Shown here one piece after another: positions 12,801-24,707 of a stretch of DNA of 64,000 bases (the stretch's first letter is position 1; every line of letters begins with the position of its first letter). The position numbers and the translations under genes were made by a program. The DNA comes from Diphasiastrum complanatum (lineage: Eukaryota > Streptophyta > Lycopodiopsida > Lycopodiales > Lycopodiaceae): the NCBI GenBank assembly GCA_029204225.1, contig CM055107.1, forward strand, positions 24,011,391-24,075,390, read 5' to 3'. The notes beneath the pieces are model-generated. The model saw only the letters and a program-made list of their open reading frames with translations. It was not told where the DNA came from and did not search any database.

Positions 12801-15167
12801 TTATTGTCCCTCACCCTTCCATGGCTTGTTGCTTGCATCCATTGGTGTGCTAATTGGCTTGCTATTTCGCATGTTGAATGTCTTCAATATTTTCTATGCA
12901 TGCTTTGCCTGAAAGACAATGCTTCCCTTTCCATACAAAGCACTGAGCAGTCAGATTCACTTTTTCAAACCCTTGCCTTGCAAAGTACTTCTCAATTTGG
13001 CTACAACAAGCCCTTGGCACCCGTTTAAGTCCATAGAAGGCTTTTCTAACGTTGTCTTTGACAGAAGGATTGATAACTTTGTGTGTGTTCAATCTTCTAT
13101 TTATGTAGTGCTTCAAATCAGGTTCAGATGGCTCTCTAATTATGTCCCAACAATTCTCGTCTATCAAGATGTTGGCCATCTTGAACTTCCACGGCCTGTA
13201 ACCCGTCTAGTGTGCTTGATTCACTCAAGAGACTTTCTCCAAGACTAGCCATGATAGAGTTATACTCAAACAAAAGCTTAAGCTGAAAGGATTCAGAAAA
13301 GAAACAAATTTCAACAACTATGGTTTTACCCCAAACCAGGGCATGCTGCCACTTCAAGGCAAGCCTGCAGCTCATGCTGTTGTCTTTGCCCCTTCGTATG
13401 GCCTTAATCGCACATAAAATAGATCCGCTTACAGAAAGGGCGGCCTCTCTATGCGTATCAAAATTAGAAGTTTTTGGATCATAACACTCCCTTTGCCTAC
13501 AGCTATCCGACAGTGCAAGAATAAGCTTGATCTAAGTCTTACAGACCAAAGGGCCCTCCTTGAAGATGACAATTTTTCAAGAAACTTAGCACTGGTGTTT
13601 CTGACACTTTGACACTCACACTCACAGGCTACGTTCCTTGACTCAATATCTGCTGCCCCTAATCACTCCACACACATTATTTATAGGTGAACAATTGACT
13701 TCAGAAAAATGGGCCTGTATGCTGAAGTTGCAATCTGCTGCCCCTAATCACATTATGTTATTCTGTCAAATGCGCTGATTACTTTTCTTCCCTACATCCT
13801 TGACATGTCCAAAGTGATGGTCAAAATTGAATCTTGCGTACTTTCTAATTGGCACGTGTGCACGTATGTGCCTGTGACTCTCCTGCGTGGGTGCGGGTTG
13901 GGATGAAAGTGTGTGTGCACGTGTGTGCATAGGACGTGTATTTTCAAAGAGAGCTATAATTTCTGTTAAAAATCTTTTTAAATGGTTAAAAAAAAATGGA
14001 TTTTAAATGTGCTCTTTCGTGTACATCTTATACCTTTTTAGAGTCTCAAGAAAGAAGAAACTGAGAAATAAGCTCAACAAGTTCAACAATTTTTTACAAT
14101 TTTAGACTAAATTTTTTAATAATGTGTTTTTGCCCATTTTGGATTTGAAACACTCCGCAGATTTCAGTCCCCCACCATGGCACTGAAAAGCTCGAGCGAG
14201 GGGCTTTGGATAAAATGACTCTCATTGAGGTACTCGACTTTTTAGGATCTTAGTCACGTCGAATGGGTGGGTTATATCTTACCTTTGTTGTTTGCTAGTT
14301 GGTTGCTTTGTTTGTGAGCTACTTGTTCATGGTGTGATGTTGCTTCTAGTTTCATCTACCATTACGGTAAGTTGTGTAACATTACTCATATTTTTTTTGC
14401 AGGTTGGGCCAAGGTTCTGTCTGAACCCGATAAAGATTTTTAGTGGCAGTTTTGGGGGCCAAACGCTATATGAAAACCCTTTCTACGTGTCACCAAACTT
14501 GGTAAAGCTCCTCATAAGACTTTTTAGAGGCAAATGGATGCAAAATAATTTCACTTCTGTGCTCTGGTTGTAGCAAGTCAATAAATCACACTTGAGCATA
14601 AGAATCTTATCAGGTGATCTTAGCTGAGAGCTTATCAGGCCTGTTGCACTTTAAATATAAGAATAGTTTCTGGGAAATTCGAGTTTAATGTGAAGAGTTT
14701 GTAGTTTTATGCCGGCATCATTTGAATTTTGATCTTCTTTCATGGTTTTTAGATTATACAGGTAATGTTCCCAAATTCTTTGTAATTGATCTCACGAATG
14801 CATTCATTTAGTTTGCTCTCCTAGTTGTGGTATATGAAACGATGTTCTGCATGCATATCACACGAGTTTTTTTGAGTGTATATTAAGTAGGAAATTGTTT
14901 TTGTTTTGTCCATATCCAATAAGACGTATCCCATAAGGTGTGGTTCGGGTGTGTATGGTTTGAACTTTGGGTAGAATGATACAAAGATGGCCTACAATAT
15001 AAGATGTGGGATGTATATAGGTTTTGGGTCGGAACACACAGTACGTTCCGTACAGCACGTTCTGGACACACTGGGTCGGAATGATTTTTTTTTAATAAAA
15101 AAAAATGACACTTGCTGGCCGCGATCTATCTGATAGGAGTCGTGAGCAGAATCACTGTGATACAGCT

Positions 15168-15215
<48 letters not shown>

Positions 15216-15636
15216 TCCCAAAGCACTGCAACCCTTTTTTGTGGGCAGAAGTTAAGCAAAAATCTACTGTTATACTATTTGAGTTAATGTGCCATACATA
15301 AGCATTCATGCTATTTTCTACTCTGAAACTACTCGGTTTGTGGTTTGTTGTTTTTAGCAAGACAATTTTGTTCAATTTTTTGTTACGTTCACAACGGAAG
15401 GATGGGATTATTTGCCTGCTTGGTTGATGTCTGATTTGCATGTTATATTTGTGCTTTTGCTAGGTACATGTCTGATTTGCATGTTATATTTGTGCTTTTG
15501 CTAGGTACGCTCACAAGAAAAGCGGCAAAAGGCGGGTAAGTACGTAAAGAAAGTTAAGGCCAAGCAACGGAGGAGAACCCATGTTATCTCCAACCTACTA
15601 GAACCTGATGAGCTTGCAGATGTTTGGCATGAGTAG
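6804..15636 (+). CDS. BRX1: Ribosome biogenesis protein BRX1 homologue (Brix domain), eight exons
   Basis: I join exons 6804-7063, 10434-10575, 10886-10964, 11116-11240, 11382-11483, 14161-14229, 14403-14501 and 15505-15636. All introns are GT-AG, all phases fit, and the product is 335 residues, close to plant BRX1. Conserved blocks in order are FRNKEKVLVLCS, RYRHLMMDIVGLLPHSKKD, LNELVDLKSCSSCLFFE, KLTGNHLKGSRPILTFS, HRKSKPFFDHV, HIWFRNYQ, KMTLIEVGPRFCLNPIKI, FGGQTLYENPFYVSPN and LLEPDELADVW. BRX1 acts in the nucleolus in assembly of the 60S ribosomal subunit precursor; the Brix domain fills roughly residues 75-270, followed by a basic tail. The start is the first ATG in frame. An ATG at 6834 (MSKKRKAAPKE) resembles the usual amino terminus and has a good context, so it may be the real start. 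No lesion is seen. Intron 5 holds an antisense Copia fragment, and the last intron ends in a duplicated acceptor. Confidence 0.93.
7064..10433 (+). other. BRX1 intron 1 (3370 bp)
   Basis: The donor is AG|GTACCAG at 7063/7064 and the acceptor TGTGCAG ends at 10433. The intron splits an arginine codon between exons 1 and 2. It is AT-rich, and I see no convincing coding frame or transposon domain in it. Confidence 0.85.
12470..13245 (-). pseudogene. Decayed Copia RT/RNase H fragment inside BRX1 intron 5
   Basis: Read on the minus strand, 13179-12862 contains KAFYGLKRVPRACCSQIEKY, a Copia reverse-transcriptase block, followed by FARQGFEK. Farther along (about 12750-12480) are RNase H remnants: GYTDDDDS, ALSSIEAEYRAT and, after a frameshift, RNPVYHARTKHMEVY. 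No YVDD block is found between them, so that part is deleted or unrecognisable. The fragment lies antisense to BRX1 and is removed with intron 5 (11484-14160). No LTRs could be defined. Confidence 0.8.
15170..15212. repeat. (GA)n microsatellite in BRX1 intron 7
   Basis: About 21 uninterrupted GA units lie in the last BRX1 intron, 290 bases before the 3' splice site of exon 8. The repeat is likely length-polymorphic. Confidence 0.95.
15427..15508 (+). repeat. Perfect 41-bp tandem duplication carrying the exon-8 splice acceptor
   Basis: Bases 15427-15467 are repeated exactly at 15468-15508. Each copy ends in a pyrimidine-rich stretch and CTAG|GTAC, so the intron has two acceptors, at 15463 and 15504. 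Only the second gives the conserved BRX1 carboxyl end. The first would add 41 bases and reach a TGA after three codons. Confidence 0.9.
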
Positions 15637-18613
15637 ACTTGGTCAGGAATAGATGGTGGTCCAATATTGGACTATGTTTGGAACAGATGATGTCTCTGTC
15701 TATTTGTTGCAAAATTCTGGCCTCCATACCCTTTGAGTTTCATCTACCAAAGACGTTTATCTCTGAAGTTTCATTTCCTACTTAGTACAGCATGTATATT
15801 TTACCACCTTGGATGTGGCAATTGAGCCATTAAAGGGTGCTATTGACTTCCCTTTTTAATGCCCTAGTTGCAAACGATGAATTTTGAAATAGAAAGTGCT
15901 TGATAGATGCAATTTTATATTGACATAGTATCACATTTGAATGTTAACATCTGCACAAATGATATTGGTTAGCGATTGACTCTCTACATAGGTTGTGTAC
16001 TTTCTTCAAAGAAAATCGTGGATAGATTACTGAGGTTGGGAGTGAAATCATTGTTGTAGAAGTTTGTTGAGCATTGTACTGGAATACCTGGTTTCTCATT
16101 TCTTAAATGTCATCAACATGACAGTCTCTCTTGGAAAATCTGAGGTTAGCTACAACATGGCATCTTCCATACTGTGCAACATCATGTATTACACGTTTCA
16201 AACATTTGGAACGTGTTGTATATACATCTAATTTATGGACATGTAATTTTCTAGCATACTTGGATTCATTCATGTAGGCCCTCAAAGTACTAGTTAATTG
16301 CATCAGGTCCATTATTGTGCCACTTAGTCATGACTTACTATTTAGGTAACCCTTAGGCAGTTGCAAATTTCAGTGAGTGTAGTGCATTTTTCTGGTCAAA
16401 ATTTCAAAATTTCAGCAACTATAATCATTGATGCTGATTTTTTAGAAAAAAATGTGCTAGATGTTTCTCATATGCGCAAAATCTGCTATTATGCCACTTT
16501 TTACTGATATATTGATGTGGCTAGTTAAAGAGTAGCTATGAAATTTTAAGGCATGTTCAAATGTCAAAATTAATCTTCAAATGATAGTTATATCAGACAA
16601 ATTAGAGCTATTTTTAAATTTTATTATTTTTAGTAAGTTGTAAAATAGCAATAAACTATTTCTAGCAACTCATAAGTGACTCTGATGGATGATAATATCG
16701 ACAATTGCTAAGTAGTTTTATTAAAATGGCAATTTTTTGCCACATTGTAATGATGAAATGTATTTGATATTATGATTAATAAAAATATGCTCAAGTATCT
16801 TTAAGGCACTGACTTAAATTTCAAGGAAAGGTCCAAGGCTAAGGGTCCTGCAACAACAACAATCAAAATTCAGTTCAAGACGAAGACAACCAATCAGCGA
16901 AAATATGACACTTAAATCAATGACTGTGACAAATAATACTATTTGAAGATTAAGGATGCCTTTGAAGAATTAGGACTATGACTTTATTTGAAGAATATTG
17001 CAAAGTAAAATACAGTGACTAAGTTTGGAATCATTCGAATGATAGCTAACAACAATTTTCAAAAAGATCATCGACGACAATTGAAAACTTCAAGCTGCGA
17101 CCAAGTAATGAAGTAACATTACTTTACAGATTAGTAAGTTCTTGGAAAAAAAATCGAAGAGTTCGAATTGGTCAGTTGCTAATAGAGTTAAAGCCATGCT
17201 TTCAAAATGGCAGTTGGAATTGTAAATCAATGTAGTGTATGTCTCTACGGAAAATGACGGAATAAAACCTTACAAATGTTGCAATCATAATGGGGTGAAT
17301 GGGTCTGAATACCAATGATTCACGATTTTGAAAGAATTGTCTTGGTAAGGCCAAAATAGTTTATAAAGGCCTTTGTATCAATATGAAAACTAGAAAACCT
17401 TATGGAAGGTATTTTTCCCTTCAATGAAGTTCAGTTATGAAGAAAAGACACTTCAAATGGTCGGTGAAGCAATTTTCACTATGGGCTATTCCGTGCTTCT
17501 GAAATCAAGTTCGTTGAGATCCTCTCATGTGATAGTTGAAGAGGATACTTTTATGTGAGATGGTAAGAACTAGATTAATGAAAGTGTAAGGAGGCTTTTA
17601 AAAATTTTCAATTACAAACGCCACTAGTAGTTAGTAATAACTTAAAACTCATTTTCAGATCATGAAGCCTAAAAGTAAATAGAGTTTGTAATAACCATCC
17701 ATTTTCAAATCACATTGCACGAAATTGCATAGCCCATATAGTAGAGAGAGTCAATTAATTATCAACATTATATGAGCAAAACTTCATAACTAGTCTTTGC
17801 ACTAAGCACAACATTATAAAGGTCGAATTTCACATCTAGAGCCTTGTTCTAGATCTCAATACACAATCCATCATTACAGATTATATTGATCAATTTTTGC
17901 TTTCAATATCCATATTCCTAAAAGTCTTGATCAACGACACTCATTTATTTTTTATTCATTTCCATCTTTGGTAGAGAACAAAGACTAACATTTACTTTTC
18001 TATTTGATAAAGATTGATATCTTACGGTCTATATTTCCAATTGACTTGTGAGACCTTCATATATATTGTAATTTTCCAACGTTAAAGTGTATGACATCTA
18101 AGCTCAATACTTTTTCTAATGTTGGAATACCCTATACGTAATGTATACTTGTCATATTTTGCCCATTTTTGGACAAATTTAAAAGAAGAATATGCATTTG
18201 TTCTTTTTATTTTTTTGGCTGGCCATTCCAGCCTGCGCGTCAGGTGTTAGGCACAAGCCTGCCATGTGGCATCATCAGAGTGGGCAAAAAGTCAAACTGC
18301 TCATTATGTTTCATAATGAGCATGTAGAAATTTTCAACGTATCCATTACACAATTAATGTAAGGGTGGGCACAGGCCATTCTGCCCAGCCCTTTCCATAA
18401 TACAATAAAGGCACCCTTCAGATGGCTTCAATATATCTGCTATAGTGATAACATCAAATGCTGGCACTTAGGATCCCCTAAACTCGGACCCTTTTGGTCC
18501 TCCTCTAAAACCCTACAGGAGAAATTGGTGTTTGGGGCCAAGCCCACAACTTGTCCATAGTCTTTAATGCATGCTTAGGCTTTGTAAAAGCTTCTTAAAT
18601 GTAACTTGCTCAT

Positions 18614-18614
<1 letters not shown>
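15637..18614. other. Intergenic region between BRX1 and BAG5
   Basis: The first few hundred bases are presumably the BRX1 3' untranslated region. The rest is AT-rich with no open frame that I recognise and no clear transposon domain. Old transposon remnants beyond recognition are possible. Confidence 0.5.

Positions 18615-18669
<55 letters not shown>
18615..18669. repeat. (GA)n microsatellite
   Basis: About 27 uninterrupted AG/GA units lie roughly 1.1 kb upstream of the BAG5-like start. Confidence 0.95.
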
Positions 18670-18671
<2 letters not shown>

Positions 18672-19528
18672 ATGATGACATGACAAATGTCATCCACTAC
18701 ATGTCATCATTAATGATTAATTCTCCCATCTAATAGATGGAAAAACTTCACCTCCAATCCCCACAACCCGTGGAGTCCAAAAGTAGAGTTATTCAAGAAG
18801 TTGCAAACATTTTTGCCTCCACATAAGTAAGAGCTTTAAGATCCTCCCCATGCCATTTTTAAGTCGACGCCATCTTTCACGAGGTGAAACTATCAATAAA
18901 AACAAGAAGTTTTTTCTTTTCATGAGGTGAACTAGCTACACGTAATGAGTTCCTTAGGGCCGATCCCACATATCGAGAGAAACAACGATTAAAGATGGGT
19001 AGAACACTTCAAAAAAAAGTCCTCATTGAGAAAGGATCAGGTCACAAATCATCATCATCCTCGTTTGGAAATTGCTATAGTAAGTGGTAATGCTAACTTG
19101 AAATAATACTAGGTATCTGCCATCCAGAGGAGGGCTACCTGCTATAGCACCCAAGAGCCGTTGGAGCGTCGAGGGTGGCTACAACAAATAGCCCATCGTT
19201 GGATGACGAATACCATACGTAACAGTTGCAGATCTACGGTGGACTTCGAGATAAAAATAGTTCTAGAAGCCTTGCTATGGCTTAGAATCTACATGTTCTT
19301 AATCAACCGGATGAGGATGATGCCATGTGTTCGATATCACTCCTCACAACTGCTAAGCATTAGGTAATGGCAAGGGAAAGCCATCTACGGGATTTAGGGG
19401 TCATCTATGGGATTTAGGGGTGGGCTTTTGGGACGTTTCAATGGGGCCAGCCTCCCTTTATTCTTCTTCTCTCTTTTTCCACATACTTTTTCTCGAGACT
19501 TCTTACACAGCATCTTCGGCGATGGCGT

Positions 19529-19531
<3 letters not shown>
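18670..19531. other. Upstream region of the BAG5-like gene
   Basis: No coding sequence is supported. A 20-base unit (CATCTACGGGATTTAGGGGT) occurs twice in tandem at 19382-19421 with one change. From about 19450 the sequence becomes CT-rich, as plant 5' untranslated leaders often are, so transcription may start near there. Confidence 0.4.

Positions 19532-19573
<42 letters not shown>
19532..19573 (+). repeat. (TC)n tract in the probable BAG5 5' leader
   Basis: About 21 TC units lie some 225 bases before the start codon, inside a CT-rich stretch. Pyrimidine-rich leaders are common in plant genes. The open frame through this tract (a run of Leu-Ser) is a by-product of the repeat. Confidence 0.85.
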
Positions 19574-19574
<1 letters not shown>

Positions 19575-19783
19575 TACCTTCCATGAGCGCTCTTGCATCT
19601 CTTCGGATAAGGAACACAAACAGCTACTTCAACCAGCGCATCTGTCTGTCCAATCTGTTGCAGGAAGATGAGCTTCATTTTTTGATCTAATCAGCTTCGT
19701 ATCACAAAATAATTATAAGCATTCTACCCACTGCTTCTTTGCGATCTCTGAGATCGTCACGACTGCAGGGGTTGTAATCTGAG

Positions 19784-19798
19784 ATGTGTTGGAATTGA
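19784..19798 (+). promoter_or_regulatory. Four-codon upstream ORF overlapping the BAG5 start
   Basis: An out-of-frame ATG at 19784 opens a frame of four codons whose TGA (19796-19798) shares its last base with the main ATG (TGATG). A ribosome that translates it would end exactly at the real start and could reinitiate there. The effect depends on whether the ATG is in the mature leader. Confidence 0.5.
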
Positions 19799-20623
19799 TG
19801 ATGGGTGGAGATTGGTTTTACTCGAGAAAGCCTAAAGTGGTTACAATACCTGTGCAGGATGGCAACAGAATATCTCCGATGTTCGGAAATTTGCAGGAAA
19901 GGAAAACAATGATCAGTTTGCAGAATCCGGGAGCGGGCAATGATGTTCCTCAGGAAATGATGAGTGAGAATGCTGCTGCAATTCTCATCCAATCACATTT
20001 CCGGGGATACATGGTGCGCAGGACTGATCCACTGAACAGCCTGCGCGTCATTTCGAGCGTAATGTCTCAGCTAAGGAAATTCAAAGCACAGATTTCGAGG
20101 GATGAGTACATGCATAAGCTTCGTGCTGATCCAGAGGAGTGTAAGAAGCTTTCTGAGTCAATTATGAGCCTGCTGCTACGTCTTGATGGTCTGCAAGTAA
20201 GACTTTACTGGATCGTGCTCCTATTCCAATTTGTGCTGTCCTCTAAATCTTCATTATAGAGCAGTCTGACTTTTGTGATCGCAATTAACTCTTCCCTTGC
20301 TTCCTTGTCTTTGCCATGTAGCAATTCCATTTCTTAAGGAATAATTTGATTTAAAGAAACTCAAAGAAGATCATTGATTTGGTGCTGAATCTCTGCAGAA
20401 CGTACATCCCACTGTGAGGGAGATTCGCAGGTCAGTGGCTCGTGAGTTAGTAGCTTTACTGGATAGGGTTGATATGCAGCTTCAGCATGGTCGTGAAGAA
20501 ATTCCAGAAGATTCGAAGGCATCGCCCCCGGTGCAATACAATGGCTCAGCCGATGGATCGGACGTTTTTCTTTTCTTCCAGATGATCAAGATACGGATAA
20601 GCACTAGGAATCTGCACTTTTAA
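19798..20623 (+). CDS. BAG5: BAG family co-chaperone with IQ motif, BAG5-like, two exons
   Basis: Exons 19798-20196 and 20399-20623 join through a CAA|GTAAG donor and a CTCTGCAG acceptor, giving 207 residues, about the length of plant BAG5 (roughly 215). An IQ calmodulin-binding motif (ILIQSHFRGYMVRR) is at about residues 62-75. A BAG domain follows at about 80-165, containing RVISSVMSQL, KLSESIMSLLLRLD and, in exon 2, REIRRSVARELVALLDRVD. BAG domains bind the ATPase domain of Hsp70; plant BAG5 combines this with calmodulin binding, and the Arabidopsis protein is mitochondrial. I started at the first ATG of the frame; a second ATG follows immediately. The frame extends upstream only to a GTG codon. 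The last 20 residues after the BAG domain have no known motif. No lesion is seen. Confidence 0.88.
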
Positions 20624-23600
20624 TAAGCAACACCGACACTGAAGATCGATGTAACATACTGAAGATCGATTGCTACCTGACGAGATCACCGTCACATGCT
20701 ACAGTGGCTGGTACATCTAGAGTCACCAAACCGCAGAGATTTTATCTTGGGAATGATGTCATGAAGCGTGAAGATGTTTATATTTTATGCTTGGGCTCAG
20801 GAATGGGACTAGCACGACTGGATCTATTGTTCTGATGGAAACTTGTAAATAAATCAATCGGCGGACGCCTTAGAGAAGAATTCTGCTGTAAGAGTTATCT
20901 TTACACTGGATAGAAAGAAGATTACAAAGGAGTAGTAGCATGAAAGTTTAACGTCTAGAAGTTGCTGTGACTGTGACAATTGTCAGGTCCCATGGAGTTT
21001 GATTATGACAAACGAATTGCTGGCCATCTTAATCGGAGAGTTAAGGAAGGGGGATGTTATCACTGAAGCAACACCGCTGGAATATCCAACTCCAACTGCA
21101 AGAAAAGCAGATTTTCAAGGAGAAGAGCAAGAGGAAACAGAAAGAGTGCTAGGTAGTCCTGCCATTATTGGTTAAAAGGAGATAACAGGGATGTGGCAAG
21201 AGACGATAGACACAAGACATCAAAAGGCAAGGTTAGAAGGTAGCATCTACAAGAGGTTTGGCTTGTCCATGAGTCAATATTTTACATTGCATATATTAGC
21301 GAATGACTTAAGTTTCACTTGATAAAGCATGATGATCCAACCTCACACAAATCTAGGAACGCTGTAATGTGGCAATAATTGATATGCAATCGACAAGTTA
21401 GCTATGGTGCATTTTGTTCTTCTTCTACATAGATGGTTTCTTGGTTGGTTTGTGTTGTAGATGTATTTAGTTTCATTTGGGTAGCATCTTTATGAAGAGA
21501 TTAGCTGCATATTGAGCATTTCAGGACTGTCAGTGCATATAGATCATCTGTATTGTATTATTACAGAAAACAGTAGGAAGAACAACTGCTGCACTTGGCT
21601 TGGCTTTACTATTTTTTGTGAAGTGTTTATTTTGTAAAACTTATGACAAGATTATGCAATCAATCAAATGTTTTTAGCTAATAGTAGCAGGAAAAGGCAG
21701 CTTAATTTTAATCTTGAAAGCTACCATGCATTATTGAAAGAAAGAAATTACAACTAAAATGAGTTTCAACCTTGTAAAAGAGAAGATGTATGCTAATAGG
21801 TATATATGTGATGAAGTGTTGAACATGGCCAAGAACACTTTATGATACTTGGATTTTTTTCAGCTTTGGAAACGTTTGAAGAGGTCTTCCAAAGGTGGCT
21901 TGGTTGAGGAGGTGTCCATGCCTCCCAAATTAACCTTGACATCGTAGATTCGGCCAAAACAAATAGGTTATTGTGCTCATTGTAGAAGGACTTCATACCC
22001 AATAGTTTAAGGGACTAAAGTTGTTATAGACAACCATTGTAAACGTTGTCCATAGTAGTATGATGTATGAGAAAAGAATGCTAAAAAGAGAAAAGGATTA
22101 CTAGTCGATGACAGACGAAGCAGTCATTATGTAGCAAAAAACATTGTCTTAGAAATATGTTGTAGGAAGCTTTCTTCACATGGGGTTTCAAGTGCGATAT
22201 GCATTGCAGGAATGGGTATAGGGATAGTAATGAAATCTGAACAAGGTTACTAGAATTTATTCCATGATTTGATGACTGTAGTAGATGAATTCTATCAAAT
22301 TTTTGATAGCACATGGTCACTACACATCAATCTATGACGTTATTTTTTGATGTCTTATCTACTTAACAAATTATGCAAGGAATGTTAAATGATGACATTA
22401 CTATATAACAATCAATCTTGACATTGGTTGGCAATTGCTAGTTAATATTTTGAGTTATCACATTACAATGTTATATAACTACAATATTAAAATTTGTGTT
22501 TTGCAATGAATGTTTTATAATCACCTCTCCTTTTGTACTTTGAACATGTACGAGGTTATGGTTTCTATGAAAACATCCATTATTGACCACAAGAATCATC
22601 TCTCAAGGCAAACATCAAATGCTTGTATGTTATGGCTTATAATGTTGTGCTTGTATTCAAAGTTTTTTTTAATGACTTTAGCTTTTGTAGTTTGGACCAA
22701 CAATGCATCCTACAATGTATTACTCTTTAATAACACTAAAGGCTTGTTGCATAGTAGTGGAACATCTCCTAATACTTGGACAACATTCATTACATGATAT
22801 ATTCAATGTAAGACATCATCATAAACTTCCAAACTATTTTCTTGCTAGAAATTCGACCAACATTGCTAATGCTGATTTCATAAATACTTTTTTATGGCTA
22901 TTGCCTAACTAATCACTAGAAGTATTTACAAATTACAACATCCGGTTGGTACTCTTCTTTCTAGAACTTCCAAGTACTAAATGAAAAAATAATTAGTTAC
23001 AGTTGCATTTATGACAACAGAAGCCTGCCTTCCAATCCACTATACAATCTTTTCAACTCCAACAAACTTGTTTTCACACCTTTTCCGATTATAGCCTTTT
23101 TTCGCTATTAGCACCTATTCTCTTGAATCTGTAGGAACGAACCAATAAATGATACAAGACAATTCATGTAAAGCACATCCTTTATGAATAAAGTCTTTAA
23201 CATAATTGTCTAAATACAACTTTCCTTCCAAACCTATTGGTTTCCACCAATGGTTGCATTTCTCATAACAATTCTATTAGTTGTTGGTGACTCGTTCTAA
23301 TTTTCTCACATTTTTCATCCCTTGTCACAACCTTAATGACAAGTTTCATTGTGACTTTCATTTGTATAGTAGTGTTCCATAATCGTCTAAAGAAACATCC
23401 AAATGAGGTCTAGTTTTCAGCTCACTAGAATAACATTGGCGATTTGGTGCACCAAAGAGCATGTGAGATCCACAATGTCCATTCATGCACTCAAATACAC
23501 CACATTAACTTTTGTGCACAATGCCTACAAAACTAACATTTGATGTCATCGGTTTGGTCCAACAATGGCCATCATAGCATTGTTCCATCCCTACCATTGG

Positions 23601-24707
23601 AGAGTTGCCACTCACATGAAGTGCATACAACTCAAACACAATGTTTTTGTTAAATTGAGCATGCAACTCATTTACTTTCTGGACTATGTTACATTACATG
23701 AGTAGTTTTCCAAGCGAAGTGCTCCATGGGTTGTCTTCTAAAATTTTGTCTACGATACTTTTGTCATTGTGTTAAATACCCTTGTCTTTAGTATCTACTT
23801 CATCACATAGGTCAATTACAATGATATTTGTTGACTTTTTGGGCACTGTTTGTGGGAAGTGTGGTATCAACAACCAAATAAACAGACGACATAGCTTGCC
23901 CAGAATGTGGTAACTGAGCGAACCAAAGCCTTGCACGAGTTGCATATTTAAGAGGTCATTTTGCATCCCCTGAGTTGTTATCGCAACAAAACTTTGATTT
24001 CACTAGATGGACAATTCATTCGGTCCTCCAGATTCTTGGAATGTAGCACTCCATGATCTCCTTTGTTTGGAAGATCTAACTATTCTTCTCCAATTTGATG
24101 TAAGTATACGACAACTTCTTCACCATACTCCATCGCTCTTTGAATTGAAGTTAGTTGAATAGCCACACATGCAATATACTTGTACATATCATTAAAAAAT
24201 GCTAAACAACTCAAACTTATCGATAAATTTTATTAGTATGGGCATACCTTCAAAAATAAATAAATAACAAAGCAAATGATAGGAAGCTATATCACATGGA
24301 GGGCATAGTAGCATAGGTGGGACACTAAGAAGACCAAGAAGGTGAATGCACTTTCAAAATTATTGTCTTTGCACTATTAGAAGCTTCTTCAAGATTTTTA
24401 GTATGCACGATGGATCATATTGTGGAAGTGCATTTAGCACGTGGTTATTGAACGATGTCTAAATTGCACTTAAATAATTTTTTTTGTACTTGAGAATCAT
24501 ACAATCGCCATAAACAAAAGTATCACCATTTACGTAAGAGTATATCTTTCTAGACAAATTATTGTTTTCTCATACTTTGAAACAATAATAATTTAACTTT
24601 TTTGTTATATTTATCGGTTAATTCTGTACATCCTATAGCCAAGTACACTATATAGTATAATATCTATGAATCATAAACTGATATCTTTTATAGTCGACAC
24701 ATACTGT
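20624..24707. other. BAG5 3' region and gene-poor DNA
   Basis: AATAAA-like sequence near 20847 may serve as the BAG5 polyadenylation signal. Beyond that the DNA is AT-rich with only short chance frames. A minus-strand stretch at about 23400-24000 keeps a partly open, cysteine-containing frame broken by stops that I cannot assign. Confidence 0.45.

Noticed and set aside
19420-19671. An 83-codon frame over the BAG5 leader
   Set aside because: It runs through the (TC)n tract, and the IQ/BAG frame begins later with its own ATG.
19786-19797. Extension of BAG5 to a GTG start at 19786
   Set aside because: GTG is not a normal plant start, and ATG 19798 follows in frame.
23400-24000. Minus-strand frame with Cys-rich pieces (EQCYDGHCWTKP, ECMNGHCGSH)
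   Set aside because: It is broken by several stops and I cannot match it to a family; it may be an old gene or transposon remnant.
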